From Gordonia hirsuta DSM 44140 = NBRC 16056 (GTDB lineage: Bacteria > Actinomycetota > Actinomycetes > Mycobacteriales > Mycobacteriaceae): a DNA stretch of 64,000 nucleotides. Position numbers and translations under genes: made by a program. Under the pieces are notes generated by a model that made no database searches, was not told where the DNA came from, and was given only the letters and a program-made list of their open reading frames with translations. Positions within the stretch are counted from its first letter, which is position 1. Every line of letters begins with the position of its first letter. The stretch lies in the NCBI RefSeq assembly GCF_000333015.1, contig NZ_BANT01000027.1, positions 20,504 to 84,503 on the forward strand, written 5' to 3'. Positions 54,190-63,486 of this stretch are shown piece by piece.

Positions 54190-55155
54190 TTATCCCTCAT
54201 CTGTTTGCGGGTCGGTGCCCTGACTGAAGAACTCTTCTGCGGCGTCATCGTCGTAGGTGCGGTGCACACCGCCCAGGTCCAGGCCGACGTTGTCGATCAG
54301 GCGTGTCTCGCCCAGGCGGGCGGCCACCAGCAGGCGGCCGTCGCCGGTCTCGGGCGCCGGTGCCAGGTGCCGGTCGCGCACCTCCAGGTAGTCCACCTCG
54401 ATCTGCGGTGCGGTGTCCAGGACGGCGCGTGCGGCCGCCACCACCGCCTGCGGTCCGCCCTCGGCGGCGTGGGCGCCGGCCAACAGTGCCGCCGACAGGG
54501 TGGTGGCCGCTTCGCGCTGTTGCGGCGACAGGTACCGGTTGCGGGAACTCAGGGCCAGCCCGTCGGCCTCGCGGACGGTCGGCACCCCCACGACGTCGAC
54601 GTCCATGTTCAGGTCGGTGACCATCTGCCGGATCAGCACCAGCTGCTGGTAGTCCTTCTCGCCGAAGTAGGCGGCGTTCGGGGCGGTGATGTTGAGCAGC
54701 TTGTTCACCACGGTGAGCATGCCGGAGAAGTGAGTGGGCCGGGCGGCGGCCTCCAGGTCGCGGCCGGCTTCCCCCGGGTGGATGGAGGTGCGCGGCCCGG
54801 TGGGGTACATCTGGGCGACGGTGGGCGCGAAGACCAGCGGCACGCCCAGGGCGGCCAGTTCGGCGACGTCCGCATCGAAGGTGCGCGGATAGGCGTCGAG
54901 GTCTTCCCCGGCCCCGAACTGCAGCGGGTTGACGAAGATCGACACGATCACCACGGTGTTGCCGGGTTCGGCGGCGGTGCGCACCAGTTCCAGGTGCCCC
55001 TCGTGCAGGGCGCCCATCGTGGGCACCAGCGCGACCCGCTTGCCGGTGGCGCGCAGTGCCTTGCTGACCCGGTGCAGTGCGGCCGGGTCGCGGTGCACGG
55101 TCAGCGCACCGGGGGTGTACGGGGCCTCTGCGGCGTCGATGACGGTCGCGGTCAC
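54190..55155 (-). CDS. panC: Pantothenate synthetase
   Basis: 321 residues from GTG 55155. [16 protein letters not shown] (HxGH-type ATP site), [39 protein letters not shown] and [10 protein letters not shown] are all present. The stop of the upstream DUF2520 gene adjoins the GTG directly. It joins pantoate to beta-alanine. Confidence 0.94.
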   Translation of the reverse strand: MTATVIDAAEAPYTPGALTVHRDPAALHRVSKALRATGKRVALVPTMGALHEGHLELVRTAAEPGNTVVIVSIFVNPLQFGAGEDLDAYPRTFDADVAELAALGVPLVFAPTVAQMYPTGPRTSIHPGEAGRDLEAAARPTHFSGMLTVVNKLLNITAPNAAYFGEKDYQQLVLIRQMVTDLNMDVDVVGVPTVREADGLALSSRNRYLSPQQREAATTLSAALLAGAHAAEGGPQAVVAAARAVLDTAPQIEVDYLEVRDRHLAPAPETGDGRLLVAARLGETRLIDNVGLDLGGVHRTYDDDAAEEFFSQGTDPQTDEG

Positions 55156-56064
55156 TCAACTCACCTCTATCGTGTCGCGGAATCGTGCGGGAGCGTTCGA
55201 TTGGGTGGCCGCGCGGGCGGCCAGGGTCCGGTAGCCGCGCACCACACCCGGATCGTGGAGTGCGGCCAGCGCGCTGAGGTGACGCTGCACGGTCGGCAGA
55301 TCCCGGCGTGCCACCGGACCGGTGAGCGCCGCCGGGCCCAGCGCGAGCACGTTCTCCAGGCTGGCCCGCACCAGCGGACCCAGGATCTGCTCCCCCAGCC
55401 CGGTGGCGCCGCCGTCGACGGTCGCCCGGTCGGCCGCCCCGTCGGCGCCGTCGATGGCGGTCTGCAGGGCGGTGACGGCATCGGTGATCAGCGCGATCAG
55501 ATTGTTGGCACCGTGCGCCAGGGCCGCGTGATAGAGGGTGCGCTGGTCCTCGGCGATCCGCACCGGGGTCCCGCCCAGCTCCAGCACCAGTGCGGCCGCG
55601 ACGGCCTCGCCGACCTCGTCGGCGGCGGTGATCCCGAAGCACGATTCGGTCAGACGCGGCAGATCCTCGGCGCTGCCGACGAAGGTCATCGCCGGATGGA
55701 TCGCCAGTGCCAGGGCACCGGCGCGGGTCAGCGGAGCCAGGATCTGGACGCCGTGGGCACCGGCGGTGTGGGCGACGATCTGGCCCGGACGCACCAGCGG
55801 CGCCAGCTGGTCGGCGACGGCGGCCAGTTCGGTGTCCGGGACGGCCAGCACGATCAGCTCGGCGGCGGCGACGACGTCGGGAACGGTGCCCGGCCGGGCG
55901 AAGGGCAGGCGGTGCGCAGCGCGCTCCTGGGCGGCGGCGGAGGGGGCGTGCACGGCGACCACGTCGTGCCGCGCGGCGGCCAAAGCCTCGCCGAGCGCCG
56001 TGCCCACGCGACCGGCCGACACGATGCCGACCTTCAGTCGCGGGGCTGTGGTGGGTGCATTCAC
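55156..56064 (-). CDS. Rossmann-fold DUF2520 protein
   Basis: 302 residues from GTG 56064 (ribosome site GGAGGACG). RLKVGIVSAGRVGTALGEALAAARHDVVAVHA is an N-terminal NAD(P)-binding fold with GxGxxG-like GRVGTA; the C-terminal half is the DUF2520 helical domain. It corresponds to Rv3603c, upstream of panC in mycobacteria. Some DUF2520 proteins are proposed ketopantoate reductases (PanG-like); the family could supply the pantoate substrate of the following panC, but that is inferred. Confidence 0.85.
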   Translation of the reverse strand: MNAPTTAPRLKVGIVSAGRVGTALGEALAAARHDVVAVHAPSAAAQERAAHRLPFARPGTVPDVVAAAELIVLAVPDTELAAVADQLAPLVRPGQIVAHTAGAHGVQILAPLTRAGALALAIHPAMTFVGSAEDLPRLTESCFGITAADEVGEAVAAALVLELGGTPVRIAEDQRTLYHAALAHGANNLIALITDAVTALQTAIDGADGAADRATVDGGATGLGEQILGPLVRASLENVLALGPAALTGPVARRDLPTVQRHLSALAALHDPGVVRGYRTLAARAATQSNAPARFRDTIEVS

Positions 56065-56180
56065 CGTCGTCCTCCATGTTCGTTCCAGTCCCGACTCGGG
56101 CCGGGTACCAGACGTCCACCCGCAACAATAGGTCCGCGCACCGGCCCCCGCTACCCCTGAAAGACCGGGTGTGATCGGCT

Positions 56181-59100
56181 TCACCGCACGCCGAAGCGGG
56201 TCTTCTGCTCGGCGGTCAGCGGCCGGGAGGACGCGTCGATCCGGCCGTCGGCGTAGGCCGGATCCAGGATGACCACGGCCAACGATCCGTTGTCGCCGCT
56301 GATCACCGCGGCCTCGCCGTCACCGGTGAGGGTCCCGAACCAGCGCCCGGCCGCGGCGGGACCGATCGGCTCGCCCCACAACCGCGGATCGGCCGGGTCG
56401 GCGGTGTTCCAGACCGCCAGCGTCTGGCCGTCGCCGACCGAGATCAGGCGGGTGCCGTCGTCGGCGAACGAGAGCGAGCGCACCGTGCCGCCGCGGGGCT
56501 GGGTGCGGGTGGCCAGCGGTTCGGGCCGCCCGCCGGCGATCCGCCACAGCGACAGCAGACCGCCCTCGCCGCCGGCGGCGACGATATCGCCGGCCCAGGC
56601 CAGGGCGTTGATCCCGGCAGCCGGTTCGGTGGTCGCGGTGCCCAGGCGCCGCGCCCCCGACGACGGGTCCACCGCCCAGATCACCAGCTGCCCGTCGGCA
56701 CCGCCGGTCACCACACGGCGACCGTCCGGCGACCAGGCCGCCGCCGTCGCCCAGCTGCCGGGATCACCGTGGATCAGCGGCGGCCCGATCGGCCGGGCCT
56801 CTCCCGACGGGGCGACCCGCCACAGCTGGAAGGAATCGTCACGGGCACCGGTCAGCAGCAGGCTCCCGGTGGGCGCGAAGACGGCCCGCTGCTGGTCCAG
56901 GGTGTCCACGGTCAGTTCGACGGCCTTGCCGAAGCGCCCCTCCGTCACCGGCCACACCTGCACGGTGTTAGCGGCGGTGGCCGCGGCCACCAGACCGCCG
57001 TCGGCCGATAGGGACACCTGGTCGATGCGGGCGTTCCCGGCGGTGTGGGTGTCGGCCAGCAGCCGTGGCCGGGTGCGATCGGCCAGATCCCACAGCAGCA
57101 CCGTGCCCCCCGAACCGGCGGTCACCATGGTGCGGCCGACCACCGCCGGAGCGATCACCCGCCCGGTGTGCCCGGGCAGGACGGTGCCCGGCAGATCCCA
57201 GAGCAGGATCCGCCCGTCGGCACCGGAGGTGGCCACGCGCCGTCCGTCGGGGGCGAAGGCCACCGAGAACAGCGAACTGCCCGCACCGTCGAGCGTGCCG
57301 CCCAGTTGCACCGGCACCTGCGGCTGCGCGACGCTCCACACCCGGGCGGTGCCGTCCAGGGATGCGGTGACCAGTTCGCGGCCGTCCGGGGCGAAGGCCA
57401 CCGACCAGACCGGTGCGGTGTGCGCGGTGATCGGGATGCCGATCCGGGCGGGCCGGGCCGGATCGCGCACATCCCACAGCTGCACCGAGGTGTCATCGGA
57501 GCCGGTGGCCAGGATCTGTCCGTCCGGCCGGAAGTCCAGGGCGTGCACGGTGTCCCGGTAGCCGTCGATCACCCCGCGCGGGGTGTAGGCCTCGGCGTCC
57601 CACAGGCGGGCGGTGCGGTCGGCTCCGCCGCTGGCGATCAGGCTGCCGTCCGGACTCCAGGCCACCGCACGCACGTCTTGACCGTGGCCGGTCAGCTGTG
57701 CCAGTTCCCGCCCGCTCGCGGTGTCCCACACCCGGACGGTGCCGTCCATCCCCGCGGTCGCCAGGCGGCGGCCGTCCGGCGCCCAGGCGGCGTACACCAC
57801 CCGGCCGTCGTGGCCGCGCAGCGTGGTCGGGGTGCGATCCGAGCCGGGCTGCGGCCAGATCCGGGCGGTGCCGTCGTCGGAGGTGGTGGCCAGTGCGGCC
57901 CCGTCGGGGGACCAGAAGACGCCGGTGACGAAGCTCGAATGTCCGGACAGGACCTGGGGTCGGGCGTCGGGGCGGTCGAGCTGCCAGATCCGGGCCGCAC
58001 CGTCGGAGCCGGTCCCGGCCACCCGGCTGCCGTCGGGGCTGATGTCGACGGTGTACACCGCTCCGCCGCCGGTCTGCACGCTCACCGCCAGCGGCAGATT
58101 CCCGGTGGCCACGAGCCGGGACTGGTTGACCGCCGACGGATCCTGCTGCATGACCAGTTGGGTGAGCCGGGCCGCGGCGGTGGGGTCGGAGGCCCGCAGC
58201 CGGTCGGCTTCGGCCAGCAGCCGGCTGAGTTCGGCGGTCGTGCGCTGGTGCACCGCCTCGGTGCGCGACTGGTAGGCGATCACGCTCAGCAGCAGCCCCA
58301 CCACGGTCGCCAGGGCCAGTGCTCCGACGCCGATCCGGCGGCGACGGGCGGCCCGGAACTCACCCCGGTCCGCGGCGGCGACGAAGGCGGTGGCCTCGGC
58401 GGAGACTTCACCGGTCGAGGCGGCCTGGCGGGCGCGCTGCAGACTCGCCCCCCGCATCAGCAGGCTGCGGTCGCGGTCGGCGTCGGCCCAGGCCTCGGCC
58501 GCTGCCTCCAGTTGCTGTCGGGCCAGCAGATCGGCGCGGTTCTCCTCGATCCAGTCGCGCAGCCGCCGCCAGGCGCGCATGAGGATCTCGTGGGTGAACG
58601 AGATCCGGTCCTCGCCGTCGATCATCAGCAGCCGGGCGTTCAGCAGCGCGTCCAGGGCGCTCTCGCGGGCCGCCCGCTGCGCCTGATCGCCGTGCAGCAG
58701 GTCGGCCCGGGTGCGCAGCATGCGGGTCCGGCGACCCGTCTCGTCCACGTGCACCAGGCGCAGCAGCAGTCGTTTGGCCTCGCGCTGGACCGCACCGGTC
58801 ATCCCCGACCAGAGCTGTTCGGCGGTCTCGTCCAGCGCCCCGAACACACCCCCGGCACCGTCCAGGGCCGCCAGGGTCAACCGGTTGCCGGTGCGATGGC
58901 CCCACAGTGTCGCCAGCGCATGATTGAGCAGCGGCAAGGCACCGGCGTCGTAGTCCTCCAGGTGCGGGCCGCCGAACTCGGCCAGTATCCGCTCCTCCAG
59001 GCCCGGATCCAGGCGCACCCCGACACTCTGGGCGGGCCGGGTGATCACCTCGCCGAGTTCCTCCCGAGTCATCGGTCCCAGCAGATAGGTGCGCTCGTTC

Positions 59101-59933
59101 ATCGCCTCGAGCAGCTGCGGATAGGTCACCCACTCGGCCAGGAAGTCTGCGCGCAGACCCAGCAGCACCACGGTCGGGTGGGCGCCGCCGGGGGTGGTGC
59201 CGTCGGGGGTGACGGCGTCAGGTGCGGTGCGGTCGGCCAGGTCCGCCAGGAACGACGTCGTCTGCGTCCGGTCGGCGACGGTGAACAACTCCTCGGCCTG
59301 GTCGATCACGATCAGCGTCGGCCCGTCCGGATGTTCGGCTCCCTCGCGCGCCAGCGCCTGTGCCAGTTCCCGCTGCGGGGCAGTGCCCGGGGTCACCGCG
59401 ACCACCCGCACTCCGCGCGCCCGCATCTGCGGGCAGACCCCGGCAGCCAGCAGGGACGACTTCCCCGATCCGGAGACACCGACCAGTGCCACCAGACCCC
59501 CGCCTGCGGCGAATGCATCGTCGACCAGGGCCGTGACCGCGGCGATCTGCCGGTCGCGGCCGAAGAAGCGGTCGGCAGCGTCGGGGCCGTAGGCCGCCAA
59601 CCCCGGATACGGGGAGGCGATCTCGCGCTCGGCGGCGTCGAGCCGTTCCTGTCGCCACAACGCCTCCCATTGCTCCATGCGGCCGGGAACGTCGCCCAGA
59701 TCGCCACGGGCCCGGGCCCGATCGAGCAGTTCGGCGACGGTCAGCAGCAGCACGCCGTCGAATTCGCGGGGCAGGTGGCGGCCGTTGCGCCAGTCGCTGA
59801 GCCGGGCCAGGAAACTGCGGGGCACCGTGATGCCGGCGGCGTGCCCGCGCTCGGCGACCGCCTCGGCAACCTTCTTCAGCGTCGGATCGCCGGCAGCGGA
59901 CCACAGCCCCCGCAGCTCCGTTGAGAAGGTCAT
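56181..59933 (-). CDS. STAND NTPase with C-terminal WD40 propeller
   Basis: 1250 residues from ATG 59933. An HTH-like N-terminal region (about 1-70, LARLSDWRNGRHLP) is typical of this actinobacterial nSTAND1 group. PYPGLAAYGPDAADRFFGRDRQI leads into the NTPase: Walker A GVSGSGKSS (152-160), Walker B TLIVIDQAEELF (206-217). A hydrophobic segment near residues 550-570 (ALALATVVGLLLSVIAY) may be a membrane anchor, followed by about 13-14 WD40-like blades (SPDG..LATGS..G....WD motifs) to the C-terminus. Role in signalling or anti-phage sensing is inferred from the architecture only. An upstream 20-base region has a GC hairpin. Confidence 0.8.
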   Translation of the reverse strand: MTFSTELRGLWSAAGDPTLKKVAEAVAERGHAAGITVPRSFLARLSDWRNGRHLPREFDGVLLLTVAELLDRARARGDLGDVPGRMEQWEALWRQERLDAAEREIASPYPGLAAYGPDAADRFFGRDRQIAAVTALVDDAFAAGGGLVALVGVSGSGKSSLLAAGVCPQMRARGVRVVAVTPGTAPQRELAQALAREGAEHPDGPTLIVIDQAEELFTVADRTQTTSFLADLADRTAPDAVTPDGTTPGGAHPTVVLLGLRADFLAEWVTYPQLLEAMNERTYLLGPMTREELGEVITRPAQSVGVRLDPGLEERILAEFGGPHLEDYDAGALPLLNHALATLWGHRTGNRLTLAALDGAGGVFGALDETAEQLWSGMTGAVQREAKRLLLRLVHVDETGRRTRMLRTRADLLHGDQAQRAARESALDALLNARLLMIDGEDRISFTHEILMRAWRRLRDWIEENRADLLARQQLEAAAEAWADADRDRSLLMRGASLQRARQAASTGEVSAEATAFVAAADRGEFRAARRRRIGVGALALATVVGLLLSVIAYQSRTEAVHQRTTAELSRLLAEADRLRASDPTAAARLTQLVMQQDPSAVNQSRLVATGNLPLAVSVQTGGGAVYTVDISPDGSRVAGTGSDGAARIWQLDRPDARPQVLSGHSSFVTGVFWSPDGAALATTSDDGTARIWPQPGSDRTPTTLRGHDGRVVYAAWAPDGRRLATAGMDGTVRVWDTASGRELAQLTGHGQDVRAVAWSPDGSLIASGGADRTARLWDAEAYTPRGVIDGYRDTVHALDFRPDGQILATGSDDTSVQLWDVRDPARPARIGIPITAHTAPVWSVAFAPDGRELVTASLDGTARVWSVAQPQVPVQLGGTLDGAGSSLFSVAFAPDGRRVATSGADGRILLWDLPGTVLPGHTGRVIAPAVVGRTMVTAGSGGTVLLWDLADRTRPRLLADTHTAGNARIDQVSLSADGGLVAAATAANTVQVWPVTEGRFGKAVELTVDTLDQQRAVFAPTGSLLLTGARDDSFQLWRVAPSGEARPIGPPLIHGDPGSWATAAAWSPDGRRVVTGGADGQLVIWAVDPSSGARRLGTATTEPAAGINALAWAGDIVAAGGEGGLLSLWRIAGGRPEPLATRTQPRGGTVRSLSFADDGTRLISVGDGQTLAVWNTADPADPRLWGEPIGPAAAGRWFGTLTGDGEAAVISGDNGSLAVVILDPAYADGRIDASSRPLTAEQKTRFGVR

Positions 59934-60125
59934 CGTCCGCCTGCCGCCCCGGCGGCCCCGCCCCGGCGGCGGGGCCCGCACTCGCGTCAGGATAGGAACG
60001 ACGCCGCCGACCGGTCACGCCCGGCAGCAGGATTGAGGCAGACCTCACATCGGCGGAACGCTGCCCGGACCACCGCCGGCGGGGGTGATCGCAGGCGGTG
60101 CGAGGCAGATCGTGAGACGCCGGCG

Positions 60126-60160
60126 GGTGGACGCCCCGCCCCGACCGCGGGGCGCCCACC
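60126..60160 (-). terminator. Hairpin terminator after the 60171 gene
   Basis: Arms of 14 bases (GGTGG-A-CGCCCCGC and its complement with one A-C mismatch) around a 7-base loop, 11 bases after the 60171 stop on the minus strand. No T tract. Confidence 0.6.
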
Positions 60161-60170
60161 GACCGGCGGC

Positions 60171-60719
60171 TCAGCGCGGAGTCTGCAGCAGCGCCGGAAT
60201 CTGCTCGGGCGCGCGCGCCGGATCGCGCCCGAGCGCCTCGACCAGCACGATGTCGCCGGGCAGGCCCCAATCGGCCCGGCCGGTCCGGCGGGCCTCGATG
60301 CCCGCGCGGTAGCCGTGCATCACCGCCCGGTCCACCACCCCCAGGTCCAGCGCATAGCCCGATCCGCCCGCGGTGTAGTCGAGGAGCGCGTTGACCACCA
60401 CCAGCAGCCCCGAGGTGACCACATCCCGGGGCCGGTCCGGGTTGTGCAGATCCACCAGCCCGACCGTTTCCAGGGGCCGGTCCAGGTTGCTCCCGCGCAC
60501 ACCGCCGACGATGTGCAGCACCTCGGCGACGCTGCGTCCGCTGAAGGCGTCGAGCTGAAGTCGGCCCGCAGCTGCGGAGACCGAGGCCGCGGCGGTGGGG
60601 TCGGAGGCCGGCCGCGGTGAAGCCGCCACCGCCCACACCCAGGCCCCGATCACCACCAGCAGCAGTGCCACCCGGATCGCTATGCGACGACCCGCCGCCT
60701 CGTCTCCGGTCGTACTCAT
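60171..60719 (-). CDS. Hypothetical membrane-anchored protein
   Basis: 182 residues from ATG 60719, which overlaps the upstream stop as ATGA; GTG 60725 is a longer option. One N-terminal membrane helix (about residues 10-28, VALLLVVIGAWVWAVAA) precedes a soluble domain (LQLDAFSGRSVAEVLHIVGGVRG ... WGLPGDIVLVEALGRDPARAP) with no family I recognise. Coupled to the small membrane gene upstream. Not related to the STAND gene as far as I can see. Confidence 0.68.
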   Translation of the reverse strand: MSTTGDEAAGRRIAIRVALLLVVIGAWVWAVAASPRPASDPTAAASVSAAAGRLQLDAFSGRSVAEVLHIVGGVRGSNLDRPLETVGLVDLHNPDRPRDVVTSGLLVVVNALLDYTAGGSGYALDLGVVDRAVMHGYRAGIEARRTGRADWGLPGDIVLVEALGRDPARAPEQIPALLQTPR

Positions 60720-61093
60720 CGGCACGCCCCGTCACCGACCGGGCGGCGGTCGCACTCGGTCACCGTCTGGCCGCAGGCTGCGGCGGCACCGCTCCGGTGG
60801 ACCTGCTCGACCTGCGTGAGCGGCGCTGGGGTGAGCAGCAGCGTGTTGACCATCCCCAGACCCGACCCGACGGTCAGGATCATGAGCACGGCCACCATCA
60901 CCCATCCGCGCCCGTTCGACGCCTCTCCGCCTCTGTCCAGCCGCACCACGATCAGCGCGATCAACACGATCCCGCCCAGGAACAGGAACGGCACGACGAC
61001 CAGCACCAGCGCCAGCAAGCTGGCTGCCACGACGGCGGCGAGGACACCCGCGGCAGCGGCGAATCGCCCACCCGCCGGCTGCTGCCGTGTCAT
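60716..61093 (-). CDS. Small membrane protein, hypothetical
   Basis: 125 residues from ATG 61093 (ribosome site AGAGGAACGAC). Two or three membrane helices (about 14-55, AAAGVLAAVVAASLLALVLVVVPFLFLGGIVLIALIVV, and 68-88). No family recognised. It overlaps the next gene by 4 bases and follows mspA on the same strand by 65 bases. Confidence 0.65.
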   Translation of the reverse strand: MTRQQPAGGRFAAAAGVLAAVVAASLLALVLVVVPFLFLGGIVLIALIVVRLDRGGEASNGRGWVMVAVLMILTVGSGLGMVNTLLLTPAPLTQVEQVHRSGAAAACGQTVTECDRRPVGDGACR

Positions 61094-61158
61094 GTCGTTC
61101 CTCTCGTAGCTCTCTGGCACTCTGCGGCCAGAGGAATCACCCGTGCCGTACGGGGCGA

Positions 61159-61833
61159 TCAGATCCGCGTGGTGGCCCCGTAGGCGTAGTAGACGTACAC
61201 GCCGGACTCGGAGCTGACCGAGATCTTGGCGAACGGCCGCACCGAGATCGGGCCGAGCGCATTGGTGACGTTCAGGTTCACACCCGACAGCACGATGTCG
61301 GCGACGGGTTTGGTCAGGGCGATCTCGGCGAGGGTGACGGTCGTGATCTTGCCGGCGCCGACCTCGAATTCCAGATCGGCCGACGGAATCACCGTCGCCT
61401 CGGCGCCCAGCGAGGCACCGACCTCACCGACCTCTCCGCCACCGCCGGTGCCGGAGATATTGGCCTCGGGCTTGAACTTGGCGTTCACCCCGCTGGTCAG
61501 TTTCAGTTCCGGCGTATGCGCGGTGATCTTCACCCCGGTCGGCGCCACCGAGACGGGGTAGCCCACCTGGTACCCCAGCTCCAGCGTCGCCCGGACCTTC
61601 TTGTCACCGATGTTCTTCACCGCTGCGTGCACGTTCGACGACACCAGCGCCTCACCGGAGGTGAGCGAGGAGTCCAGCGGTGCGATCTTGCGGACGGACT
61701 GCTGCGCCGCGGTCAGCTCGATCGCCAGCCCTTCCCGGGTCTGATGCACAGCGGCCTGGGCCGGCCCCGCGAACAGGCCAGACAGCGACAGCACGCCGAC
61801 GACGGCGGCCAGAACAGTGAAACGGCGCTTCAT
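61159..61833 (-). CDS. mspA: MspA-family outer-membrane porin
   Basis: 224 residues with a signal peptide cleaved after AQA (AGPAQA-AVHQ) at about residue 27. The mature protein has the MspA beta-barrel pattern (AVHQTREGLAIELTAAQQSVRKIAPLDSSLTSGEALVSSNVHAAVK ... VTLAEIALTKPVADIVLSGVNLNVTNALGPISVRPFAKI). These porins form goblet-shaped octamers across the mycolate outer membrane and let small hydrophilic solutes in. The start ATG 61833 follows GAGGAGC. A separate AT-rich palindrome lies 126 bases upstream. Confidence 0.9.
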   Translation of the reverse strand: MKRRFTVLAAVVGVLSLSGLFAGPAQAAVHQTREGLAIELTAAQQSVRKIAPLDSSLTSGEALVSSNVHAAVKNIGDKKVRATLELGYQVGYPVSVAPTGVKITAHTPELKLTSGVNAKFKPEANISGTGGGGEVGEVGASLGAEATVIPSADLEFEVGAGKITTVTLAEIALTKPVADIVLSGVNLNVTNALGPISVRPFAKISVSSESGVYVYYAYGATTRI

Positions 61834-61958
61834 AACGAGCTCCTCAAATCGAATAAACCATGTCTTCCGGCACTTCGCAGCGCCGTTCAACACGCTAGGA
61901 GGATCCCCGCAACCACTCGGCCATGTTTTCGGCATACCTGCAGGTCAACGCGATAACA

Positions 61959-61979
61959 AAAATTCCGGTCCGGAATTTT
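61959..61979. promoter_or_regulatory. AT-rich palindrome upstream of mspA, candidate operator
   Basis: Perfect dyad: AAAATTCCGG (61959-61968), one central T, CCGGAATTTT (61970-61979), in otherwise GC-rich DNA, 126 bases upstream of mspA. It looks like a transcription factor site; it is too short and symmetric to be a normal terminator and no gene ends here. Regulator unknown. Confidence 0.55.
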
Positions 61980-62016
61980 CCGGCCCACGAACTGGGAAAA
62001 CAGGTGGCGAAACGCG

Positions 62017-62049
62017 CCGGGGACCGAACGTGTGACGTTCGGTCCCCGG
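62017..62049 (-). terminator. Hairpin terminator after the DUF6779-like gene
   Basis: Perfect inverted repeat with 15-base arms (CCGGGGACCGAACGT, 62017-62031, and its complement at 62035-62049) around a GTG loop, 27 bases after the stop of the gene at 62076, separating it from mspA. Confidence 0.85.
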
Positions 62050-62075
62050 GTGGCTGCGGCCGATGGGCCGGACGG

Positions 62076-63416
62076 TCAGTCGCGGCGGCGACGACCCGAA
62101 CTCTGGCCGGCGCTACGCCGGAGCCGATCAAGAAGTTCCGACGCCGGCTGCCCCTCGCTGTGGGCACCGTCGTCGGCGGCACGCCGCCCGCGCTGAGGCA
62201 TCGGCGGCACCTCCGGCACAGGCGGTACCGGCGACTGCTCGCCGCGGCCGTCGGCGAAACCAGGTACCGGATAGCCGTCGCCGTAGGAGCCGTGCTCATA
62301 GCTCGGTGGGGCATAGTCGGCCGCCGATGCCGCCTCCGGATGCGGCGCCGATCCGTACTGGGGTGATCCGTACTGGCTTTCGCCGTAGGCGGCTGCCCCG
62401 TACCGGGGGTCACCGTATCCGGTGTGGCTCCCGTAACCGGACTGTTCGCCGTAGTTGGACTGTTCACCGTAGTCGGACTGTTCACCGTAGTCGGACTGTT
62501 CACCATGGCCCGACTGCTCCCGGTACCCGGAGGCTGCGTAACCGGCCCCGGCGTAGGCGCTACTGCTGTAGTCGGGGCTGCTGTAGTCGGCTTCGGCGAC
62601 CTCGGTGTACTCCGCGTCGACGTACTGCTCCCCGGTGTACTCCTCCTCGGCGTACACCTGCTCGTCGTCGTGGGTCTCGTCGGTGACCACCGGAATGATC
62701 TCGGTCATCTCGACGTCCCCGGCGCCGACCTCCGTCTCGGCGACGACCTCGGGGCCCGGACCGTGGCGGCCGGGGTCGGCCGGCGGCGCCGTGGTCTCGA
62801 AGTCGAGGTCGGCGGCCACACGGTCGTCGGCGGCCGGAACGTAGCTGGCGCCGCTCAAACCCGCGCCGAGTTCGCGGCGTCGTTCCGGACGCAAGGCCAG
62901 CGGCACATCCGGCAGTGGGTTGCCCAGCAGCTGTTCCAGGCTGGCGCGCAGTGCGAGCACCTGCGCTTTGAGGGCCTCGAACTCCTCGTTGGTCTCCTCG
63001 GCCAGTTCGTGACGGATCGCCGTCTCCACCTCGGACTCGTACTGGCGGCGCGCGGCGATCTCGCGTTCGAGCTGCAGCTCGTACACCAGGCGCAGATCGC
63101 GGCTGCGGTGCTCGGCGATATCGGCCTGGCGCCGGTACTTGGTCACCAGCACCGCACCGATCACCGCGGCCCACAGGGCGGCGATCACGGCCAGAGATGC
63201 GGCCATCGAGATGTCGTCGCGCAGCACCATGATCAGGCTGGCGACCAGGGCCAGCACGATGAACAGTCCGATCAGCCACTGTGCGGGCGAACCGGTCGAA
63301 GCCTGGGCCGGCGCGGTCTGCTCCCCGGTCTGCGGATCCTGCGCGCCGGTGGACGGCGCGGTGGTGCGACGCGGCGGTCGACGGGTGGGCCGGCTGGCGC
63401 GATCGGGGCGGGTCAT
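62076..63416 (-). CDS. DUF6779-like membrane protein with SYG-rich tail
   Basis: 446 residues from ATG 63416. Proline/arginine-rich N-terminus, two helices (about residues 49-66 and 73-92), a coiled-coil (about 105-150, REIAARRQYESEVETAIRHELAEETNEEFEALKAQVLALRASLEQLL), then an acidic linker and a repetitive Ser/Tyr/Gly/Gln/Glu tail (about 255-400). The tail contains six-residue GEQSDY-type repeats encoded by 18-bp DNA repeats. Matches the position of Rv3604c, a conserved membrane protein of unknown function between DUF2520/panC and the DUF3180/folK genes. Confidence 0.8.
   Translation of the reverse strand: MTRPDRASRPTRRPPRRTTAPSTGAQDPQTGEQTAPAQASTGSPAQWLIGLFIVLALVASLIMVLRDDISMAASLAVIAALWAAVIGAVLVTKYRRQADIAEHRSRDLRLVYELQLEREIAARRQYESEVETAIRHELAEETNEEFEALKAQVLALRASLEQLLGNPLPDVPLALRPERRRELGAGLSGASYVPAADDRVAADLDFETTAPPADPGRHGPGPEVVAETEVGAGDVEMTEIIPVVTDETHDDEQVYAEEEYTGEQYVDAEYTEVAEADYSSPDYSSSAYAGAGYAASGYREQSGHGEQSDYGEQSDYGEQSNYGEQSGYGSHTGYGDPRYGAAAYGESQYGSPQYGSAPHPEAASAADYAPPSYEHGSYGDGYPVPGFADGRGEQSPVPPVPEVPPMPQRGRRAADDGAHSEGQPASELLDRLRRSAGQSSGRRRRD
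62439..62510. repeat. 18-bp tandem repeats encoding GEQSDY units
   Basis: Four tandem 18-bp units starting GGACTGTTC(A/G)CCGTAGT (62439, 62457, 62475 and 62493), each encoding one six-residue repeat on the minus strand of the DUF6779-like gene. Units 2 and 3 are nearly identical. Confidence 0.85.
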
Positions 63417-63486
63417 GGCCGCCAATTTACCTGGCGGTGACTCCTCGGCCGGGCAGCGGTCACCGGAGAGTCGGTATGACCGCCGG

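Noticed and set aside
53752..56160. 802-codon open frame on the plus strand across panD-panC-DUF2520
   Set aside because: Shadow of the minus-strand pan genes in GC-rich DNA; composition rich in Gly, Gln, His and Arg, no known domain.
57045..59924. 959-codon plus-strand open frame opposite the STAND-WD40 gene
   Set aside because: Shadow of the WD40 coding sequence; Gly/Gln/His-rich with no domain.
59954..59976. GC-rich hairpin 20 bases before the STAND gene
   Set aside because: Arms of 9 bases in GC-only DNA arise easily by chance; no terminator or riboswitch evidence.
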